A stretch of 64,000 nucleotides of DNA from an uncultured Candidatus Planktophila sp. (GTDB lineage Bacteria; Actinomycetota; Actinomycetes; Nanopelagicales; Nanopelagicaceae), in the NCBI GenBank assembly GCA_937975715.1, contig CALJUA010000144.1, positions 1-64,000 on the forward strand, in the 5' to 3' direction. The notes under the pieces were generated by a model. That model was not told the DNA's origin. It saw only the letters and a program-made list of their open reading frames with translations, and searched no databases. Shown here piece by piece: positions 32,152 to 41,796 of this stretch (position 1 is the stretch's first letter; each line of letters starts with the position of its first letter). A program made the translations under genes and the position numbers.

Positions 32152-33234
32152 ATGAAGATTCTCTTTGCAGGCGGAGGTACAGCCGGGCATGTTGAGCCTG
32201 CTCTAGCTGTGGCTCGTGCTTGGCGCGAGAAATATCCGCACGATGAGATCCTCTTTATTGGCACAGAGTCTGGTCTTGAAAATACTCTCGTTCCCGCTGC
32301 TGGTTTTAGCCTCCACCATATTCCGAAAGTTTCTATCGCTCGCACTCTTTCTCCATCACTGTTAAAGGTTCCAATACAGTTATTACGCTCCATCAATTCG
32401 ACGCGCAAGCTTCTTGCAGGCGTTGAATGTGCAATCGGTTTTGGCGGGTATGTCTCTGGTCCTCTCTACTTTGCAGCGCTCTTGAAGCGAACACCATTTG
32501 TCATTCACGAACAGAACGCACGTGCAGGTTGGGCTAATCGAGTCGGAGCACATTGGACGCGTTTCTGCGCGCTGAGCTACCCGGTCTCAAATCGGGTCTT
32601 TAAGAAGGCAGAATTGACAGGACTTCCTCTTCGCGCCGATGTACTTACCGCATTGGAATCTGCGTCAAGAGATTGGCAGAGTGCGCGGGATGCAGCCAAG
32701 AGATCGATCACACAGAAGTACGACCTTAATCCCAATCAACCGCTTCTCTTTATTTTCGGTGGATCACAAGGTTCGCAGGCAATCAATAAAGTTGTTGATG
32801 AAGCCCGCAGCGATCTCACCGAGGTATCGATTATTCATGGCGTTGGAAAGCACAATCCGGTTCCGTCATCGAGCGGCTCTTATGTTGCGCTTCCATATAT
32901 TGATGAGATGGCTCAGTGCTATCTGGCAGCAGATGTATTGATTGCCCGAAGCGGTGCTGTTACATGTGCAGAGGCTGCGGCCCTTGCTCGCTATAGCCTC
33001 TTTATTCCTTTGCCAGTAGGAAATGGCGAACAAGCCCTCAATGCTGCATCACTCGTGGATGCCGGCAGAGCGCAAATCCTGCAGCAGAACCAATTCACCG
33101 CGGAGTGGCTTCAGGAAAATATCACCTCACTTGTAGAAGAAAGTGCGAAGCGTCCGGCGAGCGGTGATGCTAGTGGAGCCTTCGCAGTCGATAAGATTGT
33201 AAAAATGATGGAGAGAGCAGCAGGGATTGCATGA
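32152..33234 (+). CDS. murG: UDP-GlcNAc:lipid I transferase MurG
   Basis: A 360-residue GT-B glycosyltransferase making lipid II at the inner face of the membrane. It starts MKILFAGGGTAGHVEPALA, has GFGGYVSGPLYFAA, HEQNARAGWANR, FIFGGSQGSQAIN and a C-terminal RSGAVTCAEAAAL, all family motifs. The start is set by AGAGGAG upstream; the frame is open further upstream inside the ftsW end. It overlaps murC by 4 bp. Confidence 0.96.
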   Translation: MKILFAGGGTAGHVEPALAVARAWREKYPHDEILFIGTESGLENTLVPAAGFSLHHIPKVSIARTLSPSLLKVPIQLLRSINSTRKLLAGVECAIGFGGYVSGPLYFAALLKRTPFVIHEQNARAGWANRVGAHWTRFCALSYPVSNRVFKKAELTGLPLRADVLTALESASRDWQSARDAAKRSITQKYDLNPNQPLLFIFGGSQGSQAINKVVDEARSDLTEVSIIHGVGKHNPVPSSSGSYVALPYIDEMAQCYLAADVLIARSGAVTCAEAAALARYSLFIPLPVGNGEQALNAASLVDAGRAQILQQNQFTAEWLQENITSLVEESAKRPASGDASGAFAVDKIVKMMERAAGIA

Positions 33235-34634
33235 GTATTCCTAGTACGACAACCTTTGCAGGGGAGTCTTTCTTGGGTAAGCGCATCCATTTCATCGGAA
33301 TCGGCGGTTCCGGCATGAGCGGCCTCGCGCGCATCGCCCTTGCAGATGGAATCACAGTCTCAGGCTCTGATGCGAAAGACTCATCCGTGTTGACCGCTCT
33401 CGGTGCCCTCGGTGCCACTGTCTACTCGCGCCATGAAGCCTCACATGTGGATGGCGCAGATGTTGTTATCTACTCAACGGCAATCTCTCCAACTAATCCT
33501 GAGATTGCAAGAGCCCTTGAGCGTTCTACTCCCATCATGACGCGTGCAAGCGCACTGGCTTTGTTGATGCACGGATTTACCAGCATCGCCGTTGCAGGTA
33601 CCCATGGAAAGACCACAACATCTTCGATGGCTACAGTTGCGTTCCAAGCCTGCGGTGTCGATCCTTCCTTTGCAATTGGCGGAACTCTTACAGCGTCAGG
33701 TTCTAACGCCCATCGCGGTTCTGGAGAATATTTCATTGCAGAAGCCGATGAATCAGATGGTTCATTTATCGCTTACCACCCGCATGCTGCAATCGTGACC
33801 AATGTTGAACACGACCATGTTGACTTCTTTAAAACTGCCGATGAAGTGACAACTGTTTTCAAGAATTTTGCTTTAACTATTCCTGCCGATGGTTTCTTGA
33901 TTTATTGCAAAGATGATGCAGGCTCTCGCTCTCTCGGTGAAAACGTCAACCACTGCACTACCTACTCGTACGGAACCGACCCAACATCTGACCTCAAAAT
34001 TGATCAGATCGAACTCACCGCAGCAGGATCTCGAGGACGTGCCGTGTGGAAGGGCACTGTCGTAGGGCATATTGAGCTCCAGGTGCCTGGCAAACATAAC
34101 CTTCTCAATGCAGCGGGAACCCTTGCCTTAGCTATGGCGCTCGAGCTCAACCCTGCAGCATTCTTAAGTGGTCTTCACTCTTTTAGAGGAGCGGGTCGTC
34201 GCTTTGAACTCAAAGCAACGGTTAATGGAATCAGAGTGATTGATGATTACGGTCATCACCCAACTGAAATAGCAGTCACACTTGAAGCTGCGCGCCGATA
34301 TGCAGATACCGGACGAGTGCTTGTAATTTTCCAACCGCATCGTTATTCGCGCACCCAAGCATTCCTGGCACAATTTGCTGAGTCGTTGGATGTTGCAGAT
34401 GATGTCACTCTGCTGGAGATTTATGCAGCAAGTGAGAAACCAATTCTTGGAGTCAGCTCAGAGCTCATTGCAGAGAAGATGCAGCACGGAATTTATCTCC
34501 CTAATTTCATTGAGGCTGCCGAACGTATCGTTGAAATCGCCAAGCCGGGCGATGTAATCCTGACCCTTGGGGCAGGAGATGTGAACTCACTGGCGCCCAT
34601 CATTGCCGATGGTCTCGCTAAGCGCTTCGGTTGA
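33231..34634 (+). CDS. murC: UDP-MurNAc:L-Ala ligase MurC
   Basis: A 467-residue Mur ligase adding L-alanine to UDP-MurNAc. It shows IHFIGIGGSGMSGLARIA, VAGTHGKTTTSSM, EADESDGSF, NVEHDHVDFF, GRRFELKA and DDYGHHPTEI, all MurC-specific. It overlaps murG by 4 bp and is 6 bp from ftsQ. Confidence 0.97.
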   Translation: MSIPSTTTFAGESFLGKRIHFIGIGGSGMSGLARIALADGITVSGSDAKDSSVLTALGALGATVYSRHEASHVDGADVVIYSTAISPTNPEIARALERSTPIMTRASALALLMHGFTSIAVAGTHGKTTTSSMATVAFQACGVDPSFAIGGTLTASGSNAHRGSGEYFIAEADESDGSFIAYHPHAAIVTNVEHDHVDFFKTADEVTTVFKNFALTIPADGFLIYCKDDAGSRSLGENVNHCTTYSYGTDPTSDLKIDQIELTAAGSRGRAVWKGTVVGHIELQVPGKHNLLNAAGTLALAMALELNPAAFLSGLHSFRGAGRRFELKATVNGIRVIDDYGHHPTEIAVTLEAARRYADTGRVLVIFQPHRYSRTQAFLAQFAESLDVADDVTLLEIYAASEKPILGVSSELIAEKMQHGIYLPNFIEAAERIVEIAKPGDVILTLGAGDVNSLAPIIADGLAKRFG

Positions 34635-34640
34635 TTCCTG

Positions 34641-35303
34641 ATGAACACTCGTGCGCGTGCGATAGCTATCTCAGTAATTCTCTTCTCGCTTTTGACCTAT
34701 CTCTTTGCATGGTCTCCAATCTTTGAAGTGCGTTCTATTGCTACCGAAGGACTTCCTCAAGAAGTATCGGCCTCATCGATAGTTGCTAAATCTAAAATTG
34801 AAATCGGTCAGAAGCTTTCACGCATCGAGCCACGTTCAGTTGAAAGAACCTTAGGAGAGCTCTCGTGGGTGAAGAGCGTCTCCGTGAACCGCCAATGGTG
34901 GAGCGGCAAAGTAATCGTGAAAGTGACTCCACGCATTGCAGTCGGTATTTATAAGAATCAAGCAATCGATAGTTCAGGAGCTCTCTTCGCTCTTCCTGGA
35001 AAGACACCTCCAGGATTGCCGGTAGTCAGCGCCTCCACACCAGAGCTAGGCCTTGAAGCGATCGCCCTCTTCACAGACCTTCCATTGGAACTTCGAGATA
35101 ACGTCATCTCTATCAGCGCCGCTAGCGAGAACTCCATCTCGTCATGGCAGCAATGGGGAAGCCAGAAACTCAAAGTTACATGGGGAACTTCTCGAGAGAT
35201 TGATCTTAAAGTCACTGTATTGCAAGCACTTTTACAACTACCGGAAAATAAAGCAATTAAGAGAGTCGATCTTTCGGCACCTCATGCACCAATCGTGAAG
35301 TAA
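34641..35303 (+). CDS. ftsQ: Cell division protein FtsQ
   Basis: A 220-residue bitopic protein with a very short cytoplasmic tail, one membrane helix (IAISVILFSLLTYLFAW), a POTRA domain starting FEVRSIATEGL, and LGELSWVKSVSVNRQWWSGKVIVKVTPR (core WVKSVSVNRQW), typical of FtsQ. It scaffolds FtsL/FtsB at the septum. At 220 residues it is shorter than many FtsQ proteins because the cytoplasmic part is almost absent. It ends the mraZ-to-ftsQ run; 150 bp separate it from ftsZ. Confidence 0.93.
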   Translation: MNTRARAIAISVILFSLLTYLFAWSPIFEVRSIATEGLPQEVSASSIVAKSKIEIGQKLSRIEPRSVERTLGELSWVKSVSVNRQWWSGKVIVKVTPRIAVGIYKNQAIDSSGALFALPGKTPPGLPVVSASTPELGLEAIALFTDLPLELRDNVISISAASENSISSWQQWGSQKLKVTWGTSREIDLKVTVLQALLQLPENKAIKRVDLSAPHAPIVK

Positions 35304-35357
35304 TTTTCATCGATAAAACTCTCTACAGTAGGTAGAGGTATTTCTTCGTGTTGGTTT

Positions 35358-35386
35358 TTGATTCACCCCTCACAAAGACATACCTT
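35358..35386 (+). promoter_or_regulatory. Candidate sigma-A-type promoter for ftsZ
   Basis: TTGATT and TACCTT are 17 bp apart in the 150-bp ftsQ-ftsZ gap, about 70 bp before the ftsZ start. The match is partial (4/6 and about 3/6). The same gap holds a 6-bp hairpin, CTCTAC/GTAGAG (35321-35337), which could attenuate readthrough from ftsQ. Confidence 0.35.
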
Positions 35387-35453
35387 GCCACCATCAAAGT
35401 GAATAGAAATGTAACTCTCAAGAGAGGGTTTACAGTTCTTAAGGAGGCACAGG

Positions 35454-36584
35454 GTGGCTGCACCACAGAATTATCTCGCCGTAATTAAGGTCGTCGGTAT
35501 CGGCGGTGGCGGAGTTAACGCGATCAATCGCATGATTGAAGTTGGACTCAAAGGTGTTGAGTTCATTGCAATCAATACAGATGCACAACATCTCTTGATG
35601 AGTGATGCAGATGTAAAGCTTGATATCGGTCGCGCATCAACAAAGGGTCTCGGTGCAGGTGCGGCACCTGAAAAGGGTCGACAGGCAGCAATCGATCACA
35701 CAGAAGAGATTGAAGAAATTCTTCGCGGCGCAGATATGGTTTTTGTAACTGCAGGTGAAGGTGGCGGAACCGGAACAGGTGGAGCTCCTATTGTTGCAAA
35801 GATTGCACGCGATCTCGGCGCACTCACAATTGGTGTTGTCACTCGTCCGTTCTCTTTCGAAGGAAAGATTCGTACACGTCAAGCTGAAGAAGGAATCGAT
35901 GCTCTCCGTGAGCATGTAGATACATTGATCGTTATTCCAAACGATCGCCTTCTTGCAATCTCTGATCGCAACATCACAGCGATGGATGCATTCAAGAGCG
36001 CGGATCAAGTTCTTCTCTCAGGTGTTCAGGGAATCACAGAAATCATCACACAGCCAGGTCTCATCAACCTCGACTTCGCTGATGTAAAGACAGTGATGAC
36101 CGATGCTGGTTCTGCACTGATGGGAATCGGTTCTGCTCGTGGCGATAACCGTGCAGCACGTGCTGCTGAGCTTGCGATTTCAAGTCCACTTCTTGAAGCA
36201 TCAATTGATGGTGCAATGGGAGTCCTTCTCTCCGTTGCAGGCGGCTCAGACCTCGGTCTCTTCGAAATTAATGAGGCATGTGAGCTCGTACAAGCTGCGG
36301 CTCATCCTGATGCGCGCATTATCTTCGGTACAACAATCGATGACGCTCTTGGTGATGAAGTCCGTATCACGGTGATTGCAGCAGGTTTTGCTGGGGGAGA
36401 GCCAAAGAAGGTGGAGATGCCTTCTATCAATGCAGCAACCCTTTCAGGCGTTGCAGATCCCATCCCATCGAACGACCCACTCTCAGTGGCGCTCGATCTT
36501 GAAACTTCTGCTCCACGCAAGCGCATCACATTTGAAGAGCTCGTCTCTGAAGATGAAATCGATGTTCCAGACTTCATGAAGTAA
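35454..36584 (+). CDS. ftsZ: Cell division GTPase FtsZ
   Basis: A 376-residue tubulin-like GTPase that forms the Z ring. The nucleotide site is [15 protein letters not shown] and the tubulin signature [12 protein letters not shown]; the T7 loop region is [11 protein letters not shown]. The C-terminus ends [11 protein letters not shown], a conserved tail that would bind SepF (there is no FtsA here). The GTG start has AAGGAGG 6 nt upstream. It leads ftsZ-pgeF-yggS-sepF-yggT. Confidence 0.98.
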   Translation: MAAPQNYLAVIKVVGIGGGGVNAINRMIEVGLKGVEFIAINTDAQHLLMSDADVKLDIGRASTKGLGAGAAPEKGRQAAIDHTEEIEEILRGADMVFVTAGEGGGTGTGGAPIVAKIARDLGALTIGVVTRPFSFEGKIRTRQAEEGIDALREHVDTLIVIPNDRLLAISDRNITAMDAFKSADQVLLSGVQGITEIITQPGLINLDFADVKTVMTDAGSALMGIGSARGDNRAARAAELAISSPLLEASIDGAMGVLLSVAGGSDLGLFEINEACELVQAAAHPDARIIFGTTIDDALGDEVRITVIAAGFAGGEPKKVEMPSINAATLSGVADPIPSNDPLSVALDLETSAPRKRITFEELVSEDEIDVPDFMK

Positions 36585-36587
36585 TCC

Positions 36588-37250
36588 ATGACTTCTCGCT
36601 TTACCAAACGCACCGGAGGCGTAAGCCACGGTGCGTTTGCATCTCTCAACCTTGGCAACCATGTGGGCGATGAACTTGAGGATGTTCTCGCTAATCGAGA
36701 AATTCTCTCTGGCAAATTCGGGCCAATTCAATATATGAATCAAGTCCATGGAGATCGCATCGCGTTGATTGAAGAAGTCACCGATGACGCTCCGACAGCA
36801 GATGCGCTCGTAACGGGCATTCCTGGGATTTCACTTGCGGTCATGGTCGCCGATTGCATTCCGCTTCTCCTGAAGTCGAAAGAGGCGGTCGCAGCCGTAC
36901 ATGTTGGCCGTCGCGGTCTAGTGAATGACATTACTCGTAAAACTCTTGAGCTCATGCGTGAGATGGGGGCATCGCAGATAACTGCGATTATGGGCCCTGC
37001 AATTTGCGGTCAATGTTATGAGGTATCAGAAGATGTCTACAACGAAGTAATTGCCATTCATCCTTTTGCTCAATCAAAGACAATTCAAGGCACCTTTGCT
37101 TTGGATTTACCAGCAGCACTTCGTTCTGTATTGAGCGACGAAGGAATTCCCATTCTCAACAAATTTGAATGCACCGTAGAAAATGATGAATTGTTCTCCT
37201 ATCGTCGTGACGGAGTTACAGGTCGTCAGGCGGGGATTATCTCTTTATGA
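36588..37250 (+). CDS. pgeF: Peptidoglycan editing factor PgeF (YfiH/laccase-domain)
   Basis: A 220-residue protein of the YfiH family that hydrolyses mis-incorporated L-Ser stem-peptide precursors and may act on purine nucleosides. It has MNQVHGDRI, LAVMVADCIPLLL, VHVGRRGL and MGPAICGQCYEV, which provide the metal-binding His and Cys. It lies 3 bp after ftsZ, as in many Gram-positive clusters, and overlaps yggS by 4 bp. Confidence 0.92.
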   Translation: MTSRFTKRTGGVSHGAFASLNLGNHVGDELEDVLANREILSGKFGPIQYMNQVHGDRIALIEEVTDDAPTADALVTGIPGISLAVMVADCIPLLLKSKEAVAAVHVGRRGLVNDITRKTLELMREMGASQITAIMGPAICGQCYEVSEDVYNEVIAIHPFAQSKTIQGTFALDLPAALRSVLSDEGIPILNKFECTVENDELFSYRRDGVTGRQAGIISL

Positions 37251-37903
37251 GCAATCGTCACGATGAAATTGAAGCAAATCTGCGCGGTGTCCAAAGTGAG
37301 ATTGCGCCTTTTTCTCCAACGCTGATTGTCGTTACTAAGACATATCCACTCTCCGATGTTCAGATTCTGCGCGAACTTGGAGTTGAAAACTTTGGAGAAA
37401 ATCGCAGCAGCGAAGGTCTAGAAAAGTCTGCTCTTGTAGATGGCCGATGGCACTATCAAGGGCAGGTGCAAAGCAAGAAGATTCGAGAGATTTCAGGATG
37501 GGCTGATTGCATTCATTCGCTCGATAATCTCGGGCACGCCGAAAAGTTTTCGAGAACCCTCCATGAAATGGGAGAGAGCCGTGAATTCTTTCTCCAACTT
37601 TCACTCGATGGAGATCCCGATCGGGGAGGGTTGGTAGAAGCAGAGCTCTTCACCACTGCGACTGCCATTCAAGGACTCCCTGGTATCTCTCTTTTGGGAG
37701 TGATGTGTGTTCCACCGGTAGATATGCCAGTAGATCTAGCTTTTTCAAAGATTGCGCAAATCCACCAAAAATTCAGAGGCGAATTCCCGGACTCGCCATC
37801 GCTCTCGGCAGGAATGAGTGGGGACTATCTGATTGCACTTAACCATGGCGCGACACATGTGCGGGTGGGTAGCAAAATCCTCGGGCAACGCCAGTACCAC
37901 TAG
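37247..37903 (+). CDS. PLP homeostasis protein, YggS/PROSC family
   Basis: A 218-residue TIM-barrel pyridoxal-phosphate protein. The PLP lysine is in VVTKTYP, followed by LGVENFGENR, WHYQGQVQSKK (where HFIGxLQxNK is common), and SAGMSGDYLIALNHGATHVRVGSKILG (core SAGMSGDYLIAL, VRVGSKILG). It keeps free PLP balanced and shows no catalytic activity in known members. It sits in the ftsZ operon between pgeF and sepF. Confidence 0.93.
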   Translation: MSNRHDEIEANLRGVQSEIAPFSPTLIVVTKTYPLSDVQILRELGVENFGENRSSEGLEKSALVDGRWHYQGQVQSKKIREISGWADCIHSLDNLGHAEKFSRTLHEMGESREFFLQLSLDGDPDRGGLVEAELFTTATAIQGLPGISLLGVMCVPPVDMPVDLAFSKIAQIHQKFRGEFPDSPSLSAGMSGDYLIALNHGATHVRVGSKILGQRQYH

Positions 37904-37909
37904 TAACCT
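37904..37909 (+). promoter_or_regulatory. Candidate -10 of a leaderless sepF promoter
   Basis: TAACCT directly follows the yggS TAG stop and is 7 nt before the sepF ATG. There is no Shine-Dalgarno for sepF, so a separate leaderless transcript inside the ftsZ operon is plausible. Confidence 0.45.
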
Positions 37910-37916
37910 TTCACCC

Positions 37917-38384
37917 ATGTCAGCACTTAATAAGATGATGGGCTTCCTTGGTCTCGTCGATACAGAAGATGATCTTGAAGTTCCAGCGGCTCCTGTTAAA
38001 AAGGTCGAGCCTCGTCCAATCACAGCTCGTCGCGCAGAGCCAACAGGTGTCACTGTGGTTCGCACACATCATGAAGTAGTTGAAGAGCCATTTATTGAAG
38101 AGAGCGCCTCATACAACATTGTCACTCTTCAGCCACGTTCTTACTCCGAGGCTCGCAAAGTCGGCGAGTATTACCGTGAAGGTAACCCAGTCATCATCAA
38201 TCTCGACGACATGGAAGAGTCAGAGCGCAAGCGCCTCGTTGACTTTGCATCGGGCCTAGTCTTCGGACTTCACGGCCGCATCGAACGTATTAGCTTGAAG
38301 GTATTCCTTCTCTCGCCTGCCAACGTCAATGTCAGCAATGAAGATCGCACAGCTGCTCAAGCTGCTTTCTACAACCAGAGCTGA
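37917..38384 (+). CDS. sepF: Cell division protein SepF
   Basis: A 155-residue protein. It starts with a short amphipathic membrane-binding helix (MSALNKMMGFLGLVD), has a variable acidic linker, then the SepF fold with IVTLQPRSYSEARKVGEYY, PVIINLDDMEESERKRLVDF (core INLDDM) and FASGLVFGLHGRIERIS (core GLVFGLHG). SepF anchors FtsZ to the membrane in place of FtsA. The ATG at 37917 matches the family start. Confidence 0.95.
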   Translation: MSALNKMMGFLGLVDTEDDLEVPAAPVKKVEPRPITARRAEPTGVTVVRTHHEVVEEPFIEESASYNIVTLQPRSYSEARKVGEYYREGNPVIINLDDMEESERKRLVDFASGLVFGLHGRIERISLKVFLLSPANVNVSNEDRTAAQAAFYNQS

Positions 38385-38392
38385 TTCACCTG

Positions 38393-38677
38393 ATGTTTTT
38401 ACAGAACGTTCTGCTACAGCTTCTCTCGCTCTTTAAAATTGCCCTCTTCTTGCGCATCATTATTGATTACGTCCGCATGTTTGCGCGCTCATGGCGCCCC
38501 AACACAATCTTGCTTGGGCTCTTTGAAATCATCTACACAATCACTGAGAAGCCAATGGCATTTGTACGACGATTTATTCCACCACTTCGCCTTGGCGGCG
38601 TAGCGTTGGATCTCTCCTTCATCGTCCTCTTGATCGCAATCAACTTATTGCAATCAATTGTGGTTGCAGTTCTTTAA
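38393..38677 (+). CDS. YggT-family membrane protein
   Basis: A 94-residue protein with two membrane helices and the YggT signature: IALFLRIIIDYVRMFARSW (core RIIIDYVRMF) and PMAFVRRFIPPLRLGGVALDLS (core VRRFIPPLRLGGVALD). The role is unclear; it is tied to division and envelope genes. It is the last gene of the ftsZ operon. Its stop codon overlaps the stop codon of the convergent ileS. In most actinobacteria divIVA follows here, but not in this genome. Confidence 0.92.
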   Translation: MFLQNVLLQLLSLFKIALFLRIIIDYVRMFARSWRPNTILLGLFEIIYTITEKPMAFVRRFIPPLRLGGVALDLSFIVLLIAINLLQSIVVAVL

Positions 38678-41600
38678 GCTTTACTTAACTTAAAGACAAG
38701 TCCAAGCTCGAGATCGCTTACCGGCATCGATGTATCGCGCTGCATTGATGTAGCTAATACTTCCTCGCTGATATGTGAAATTCCACTTTCAATAGTCGCA
38801 ACGCTCTCTGCATCGCTATTCCAAATGACGGTAATGCGATCTGAGATATCAAATCCATCGCTCTTGCGTCGCTCTTGAATAGCGCGGATGACTTCACGGA
38901 TATTTCCAGCTGCGATCAGGGCCGGTGTCAGCTCGAGGTCGAGAGCGACGCTCTCTCCATCATGGCTTGCCACCATCCAGCCGCTCTTAGGAACCTCAGT
39001 GACCACAAGGTCATCAAGGGCAATCTCATAATCCCCAAGAATCGTCGTGGCATTTGCTCGCAAAGTCTTAACGAGGGAAACTGCATCAGCTGCAGCAATG
39101 AGCTTGGCGACATCCTGAACGGACTTTCCATACTTTGCGCCGAGTGATTTGAAGTTTGCCTTGATAGAGACATCGACTAAGTCGCCATCTGCATCGGCAA
39201 TATCTGCAAGGTCAATGACATTGAGCTCATCAGAGATCTGCTCTTTCATCTCAGATGGAAGAGTCGACCAACCCGCAGCAGAGATAAGTGCACGCTGAAG
39301 TGGTTGACGTATCTTGACTCCGGATTCAGCACGCGCAGAGCGTCCAAGTTCTACAACTCGACGAGTCATTGCAACCTGCTTGTTGAGCGCTGGATTAGTC
39401 AACGCTGCATCAGCAACAGGGAAGTCGGTGAGATGTACAGAAATCGGTGCATCTGGATTTGCTACACGGATCAGCTCTTGCCATGTCTGCTCTGCGATAA
39501 ATGGAACCATCGGCGCAAGGAGTTGGGTCAGCTTCTCGAGGCATTCATGCAAAGTTGCTAGTGCTGCTACATCGCCATCCCAGAAACGTCGACGTGAACG
39601 TCGCACATACCAGTTAGAGAGGTCGTCGATGAAAGTTGCAAGAACCTTTCCAGCGCTCTGTGAATCAAATGCGCTGTAGGCCTTATCTACTTCTGCAATA
39701 ACAGTATTGAGTTCGCTGAGAATCCACTTATCCATTGTTGAACGTGATTCAACTGCAGGGCTTTGTGCAATCGTGAAGTCGGATGCCTTTGCATACAAAG
39801 CGTGGAAAGAGATGGTATTCCAGTAAGTAAGCAGGGTCTTACGGATAACGTCAGAGATTGCCTCGTGTCCCACACGACGTGATGCCCATGGTGATCCAGC
39901 TGCGAGCATGTACCAACGCACAGCATCTGCACCATGTTGATCCATCAAAGCCATTGGCTCGAGGACATTTCCGAGATGCTTACTCATCTTGCGACCATCT
40001 TTATCCAAGATATGTCCGAGGCAGAGTACGTTCTCATAAGAGCTCTGATCGAAGACCAAAGTTCCGATAGTCATCAAGGTATAGAACCATCCACGTGTCT
40101 GGTCAATTGCCTCGCAGATAAAGTCTGCAGGGTAAGCAGCCCTAAACTTCTCGACCGAACCTTCCTTGTGCGGATATCCCCACTGAGCAAATGGCATCGA
40201 ACCTGAGTCGTACCAGCAGTCAATAACTTCTGGAACGCGGGTCATTGTGAGTGCGCACTCTGCACAAGCAAAGGTAATGTCATCAACAAATGGACGGTGT
40301 GGGTCAAGGTTTGATAACTCTTGACCAGCAAGTGCGCCGAGTTCCTTCAGTGATGAGATACAGATTTCATGCTTGTTCTCGCAACGCCAAATCGGTAGGG
40401 GAGTTCCCCAATAACGATTGCGTGAAAGCGCCCAGTCGATGTTGTTGGTCAGCCAATCTCCATAGCGACCGGTCTTAATTGTCTCTGGGAACCAGTTTGT
40501 CTTTTCGTTCTCGCGCAAAAGTGCATCCTTGATTGATGTTGTGCGGATATACCAAGAAGGTTGCGCGTAATAGATCAGCGCAGTGTGGCAGCGCCAGCAG
40601 TGAGGATATGAGTGCTCATATGGCTGATTTTTGTAGAGCGCACCATTGGCCTTGAGCTCCTTTACCAAAGGCTTATCTGCATCTTTAAAGAAGAGCCCGC
40701 CGACAACAGGGACATCTCCTAAGAAGTGGCCATCTGCTGCAACTGGATTTACAACTGGAAGTCCGTATGAACGGCACACTTGCAAGTCATCTGCACCGAA
40801 GGCAGGAGCCTGATGCACAAGTCCTGAACCATCTTCAGTGGTGACGTATGTTGCAAGAACCACAAAGTGGGAATCAGGGATTTCAATGAAATCAAAGGGA
40901 CGCTTGTACGTAACGCGCTCGAGCTCGCTACCCTTAAAGCGCTTCAGAATTTCATGCTCACCTGCAACTGCAGTCAGAAGTGCCTCTGCAACGACAAGAA
41001 CTTCTGATGCTTCATCAACAGTTGCCCGCACTGCGACATAATCAACATCAGGGTGTGCGGCAACCGCAGTATTAGAGACGAGAGTCCAAGGGGTAGTCGT
41101 CCACACCAATAGAGAAGCATTGAGTTCTGCAAGATCGCCGCTGGTAATGGGGAAGCGAACATAGACAGATGGATCTACAACAGTTTCGTAACCCTGTGCA
41201 AGTTCGTGATCTGAAAGTCCGGTACCGCAACGAGGGCAGTACGGTGCAACTCGATGATCTTGAACGAGCAGGCCCTTCTTCCAAATCTCTGAAAGTGACC
41301 ACCAGACTGATTCAACATATTCAGGTGCCATCGTCCAGTAAGCCTGATCGAAATCAACCCAGAAGCCCATGCGCTCTGTCATTTTGGTAAATGCATCAAC
41401 GTGACGAGTCACAGATGTTTTGCACTTGTCGTTAAATTCTGCGATTCCGAATTTTTCGATATCGCCCTTACCTGAGAAGCCAAGCTCTTTCTCTACAGCA
41501 ATCTCGACCGGAAGTCCGTGGCAATCCCAGCCAGCTTTTCGCGTGACGTACTTGCCCTTCATTGTTTGATATCGAGGGAAGACATCTTTAAATACGCGAG

Positions 41601-41796
41601 CTTCAATGTGGTGCGTACCTGGCATTCCATTTGCAGTAGGTGGGCCTTCATAAAAAGTCCATGGCTCACCTTGGGAACGAGCATCGAGGCTCTTCTCGAA
41701 AATCTTTTCCTTCTGCCAAAAATCGAGAATGGAGTGTTCCATCGCAGGCAGGTCAATCTGCGGTGCGATTGCATTGAACTTAGGTGCTTCGGTCAT
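38674..41796 (-). CDS. ileS: Isoleucyl-tRNA synthetase
   Basis: A 1040-residue class I synthetase. The HIGH-type motif is in GPPTANGMPGTHHIEAR, the KMSKS-type motif is DGRKMSKHLGN, and LSRNRYWGTPLP is the usual segment between them. CP1 editing-domain motifs such as LVWTTTPWTL are present, and a long C-terminal anticodon-binding part follows. The sequence resembles the mycobacterial/eukaryote-like IleRS class. The ATG at 41796 is correct because upstream codons in the same frame belong to a T-box leader. It converges on yggT with overlapping stops, whereas in many actinobacteria it points the same way as ftsZ. Confidence 0.97.
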   Translation of the reverse strand: MTEAPKFNAIAPQIDLPAMEHSILDFWQKEKIFEKSLDARSQGEPWTFYEGPPTANGMPGTHHIEARVFKDVFPRYQTMKGKYVTRKAGWDCHGLPVEIAVEKELGFSGKGDIEKFGIAEFNDKCKTSVTRHVDAFTKMTERMGFWVDFDQAYWTMAPEYVESVWWSLSEIWKKGLLVQDHRVAPYCPRCGTGLSDHELAQGYETVVDPSVYVRFPITSGDLAELNASLLVWTTTPWTLVSNTAVAAHPDVDYVAVRATVDEASEVLVVAEALLTAVAGEHEILKRFKGSELERVTYKRPFDFIEIPDSHFVVLATYVTTEDGSGLVHQAPAFGADDLQVCRSYGLPVVNPVAADGHFLGDVPVVGGLFFKDADKPLVKELKANGALYKNQPYEHSYPHCWRCHTALIYYAQPSWYIRTTSIKDALLRENEKTNWFPETIKTGRYGDWLTNNIDWALSRNRYWGTPLPIWRCENKHEICISSLKELGALAGQELSNLDPHRPFVDDITFACAECALTMTRVPEVIDCWYDSGSMPFAQWGYPHKEGSVEKFRAAYPADFICEAIDQTRGWFYTLMTIGTLVFDQSSYENVLCLGHILDKDGRKMSKHLGNVLEPMALMDQHGADAVRWYMLAAGSPWASRRVGHEAISDVIRKTLLTYWNTISFHALYAKASDFTIAQSPAVESRSTMDKWILSELNTVIAEVDKAYSAFDSQSAGKVLATFIDDLSNWYVRRSRRRFWDGDVAALATLHECLEKLTQLLAPMVPFIAEQTWQELIRVANPDAPISVHLTDFPVADAALTNPALNKQVAMTRRVVELGRSARAESGVKIRQPLQRALISAAGWSTLPSEMKEQISDELNVIDLADIADADGDLVDVSIKANFKSLGAKYGKSVQDVAKLIAAADAVSLVKTLRANATTILGDYEIALDDLVVTEVPKSGWMVASHDGESVALDLELTPALIAAGNIREVIRAIQERRKSDGFDISDRITVIWNSDAESVATIESGISHISEEVLATSMQRDTSMPVSDLELGLVFKLSKA

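Noticed and set aside
35414..35429. ACTCTC/GAGAGG inverted repeat before ftsZ as a hairpin
   Set aside because: The loop would be only 2 nt; it could be a protein-binding dyad, but nothing supports that.
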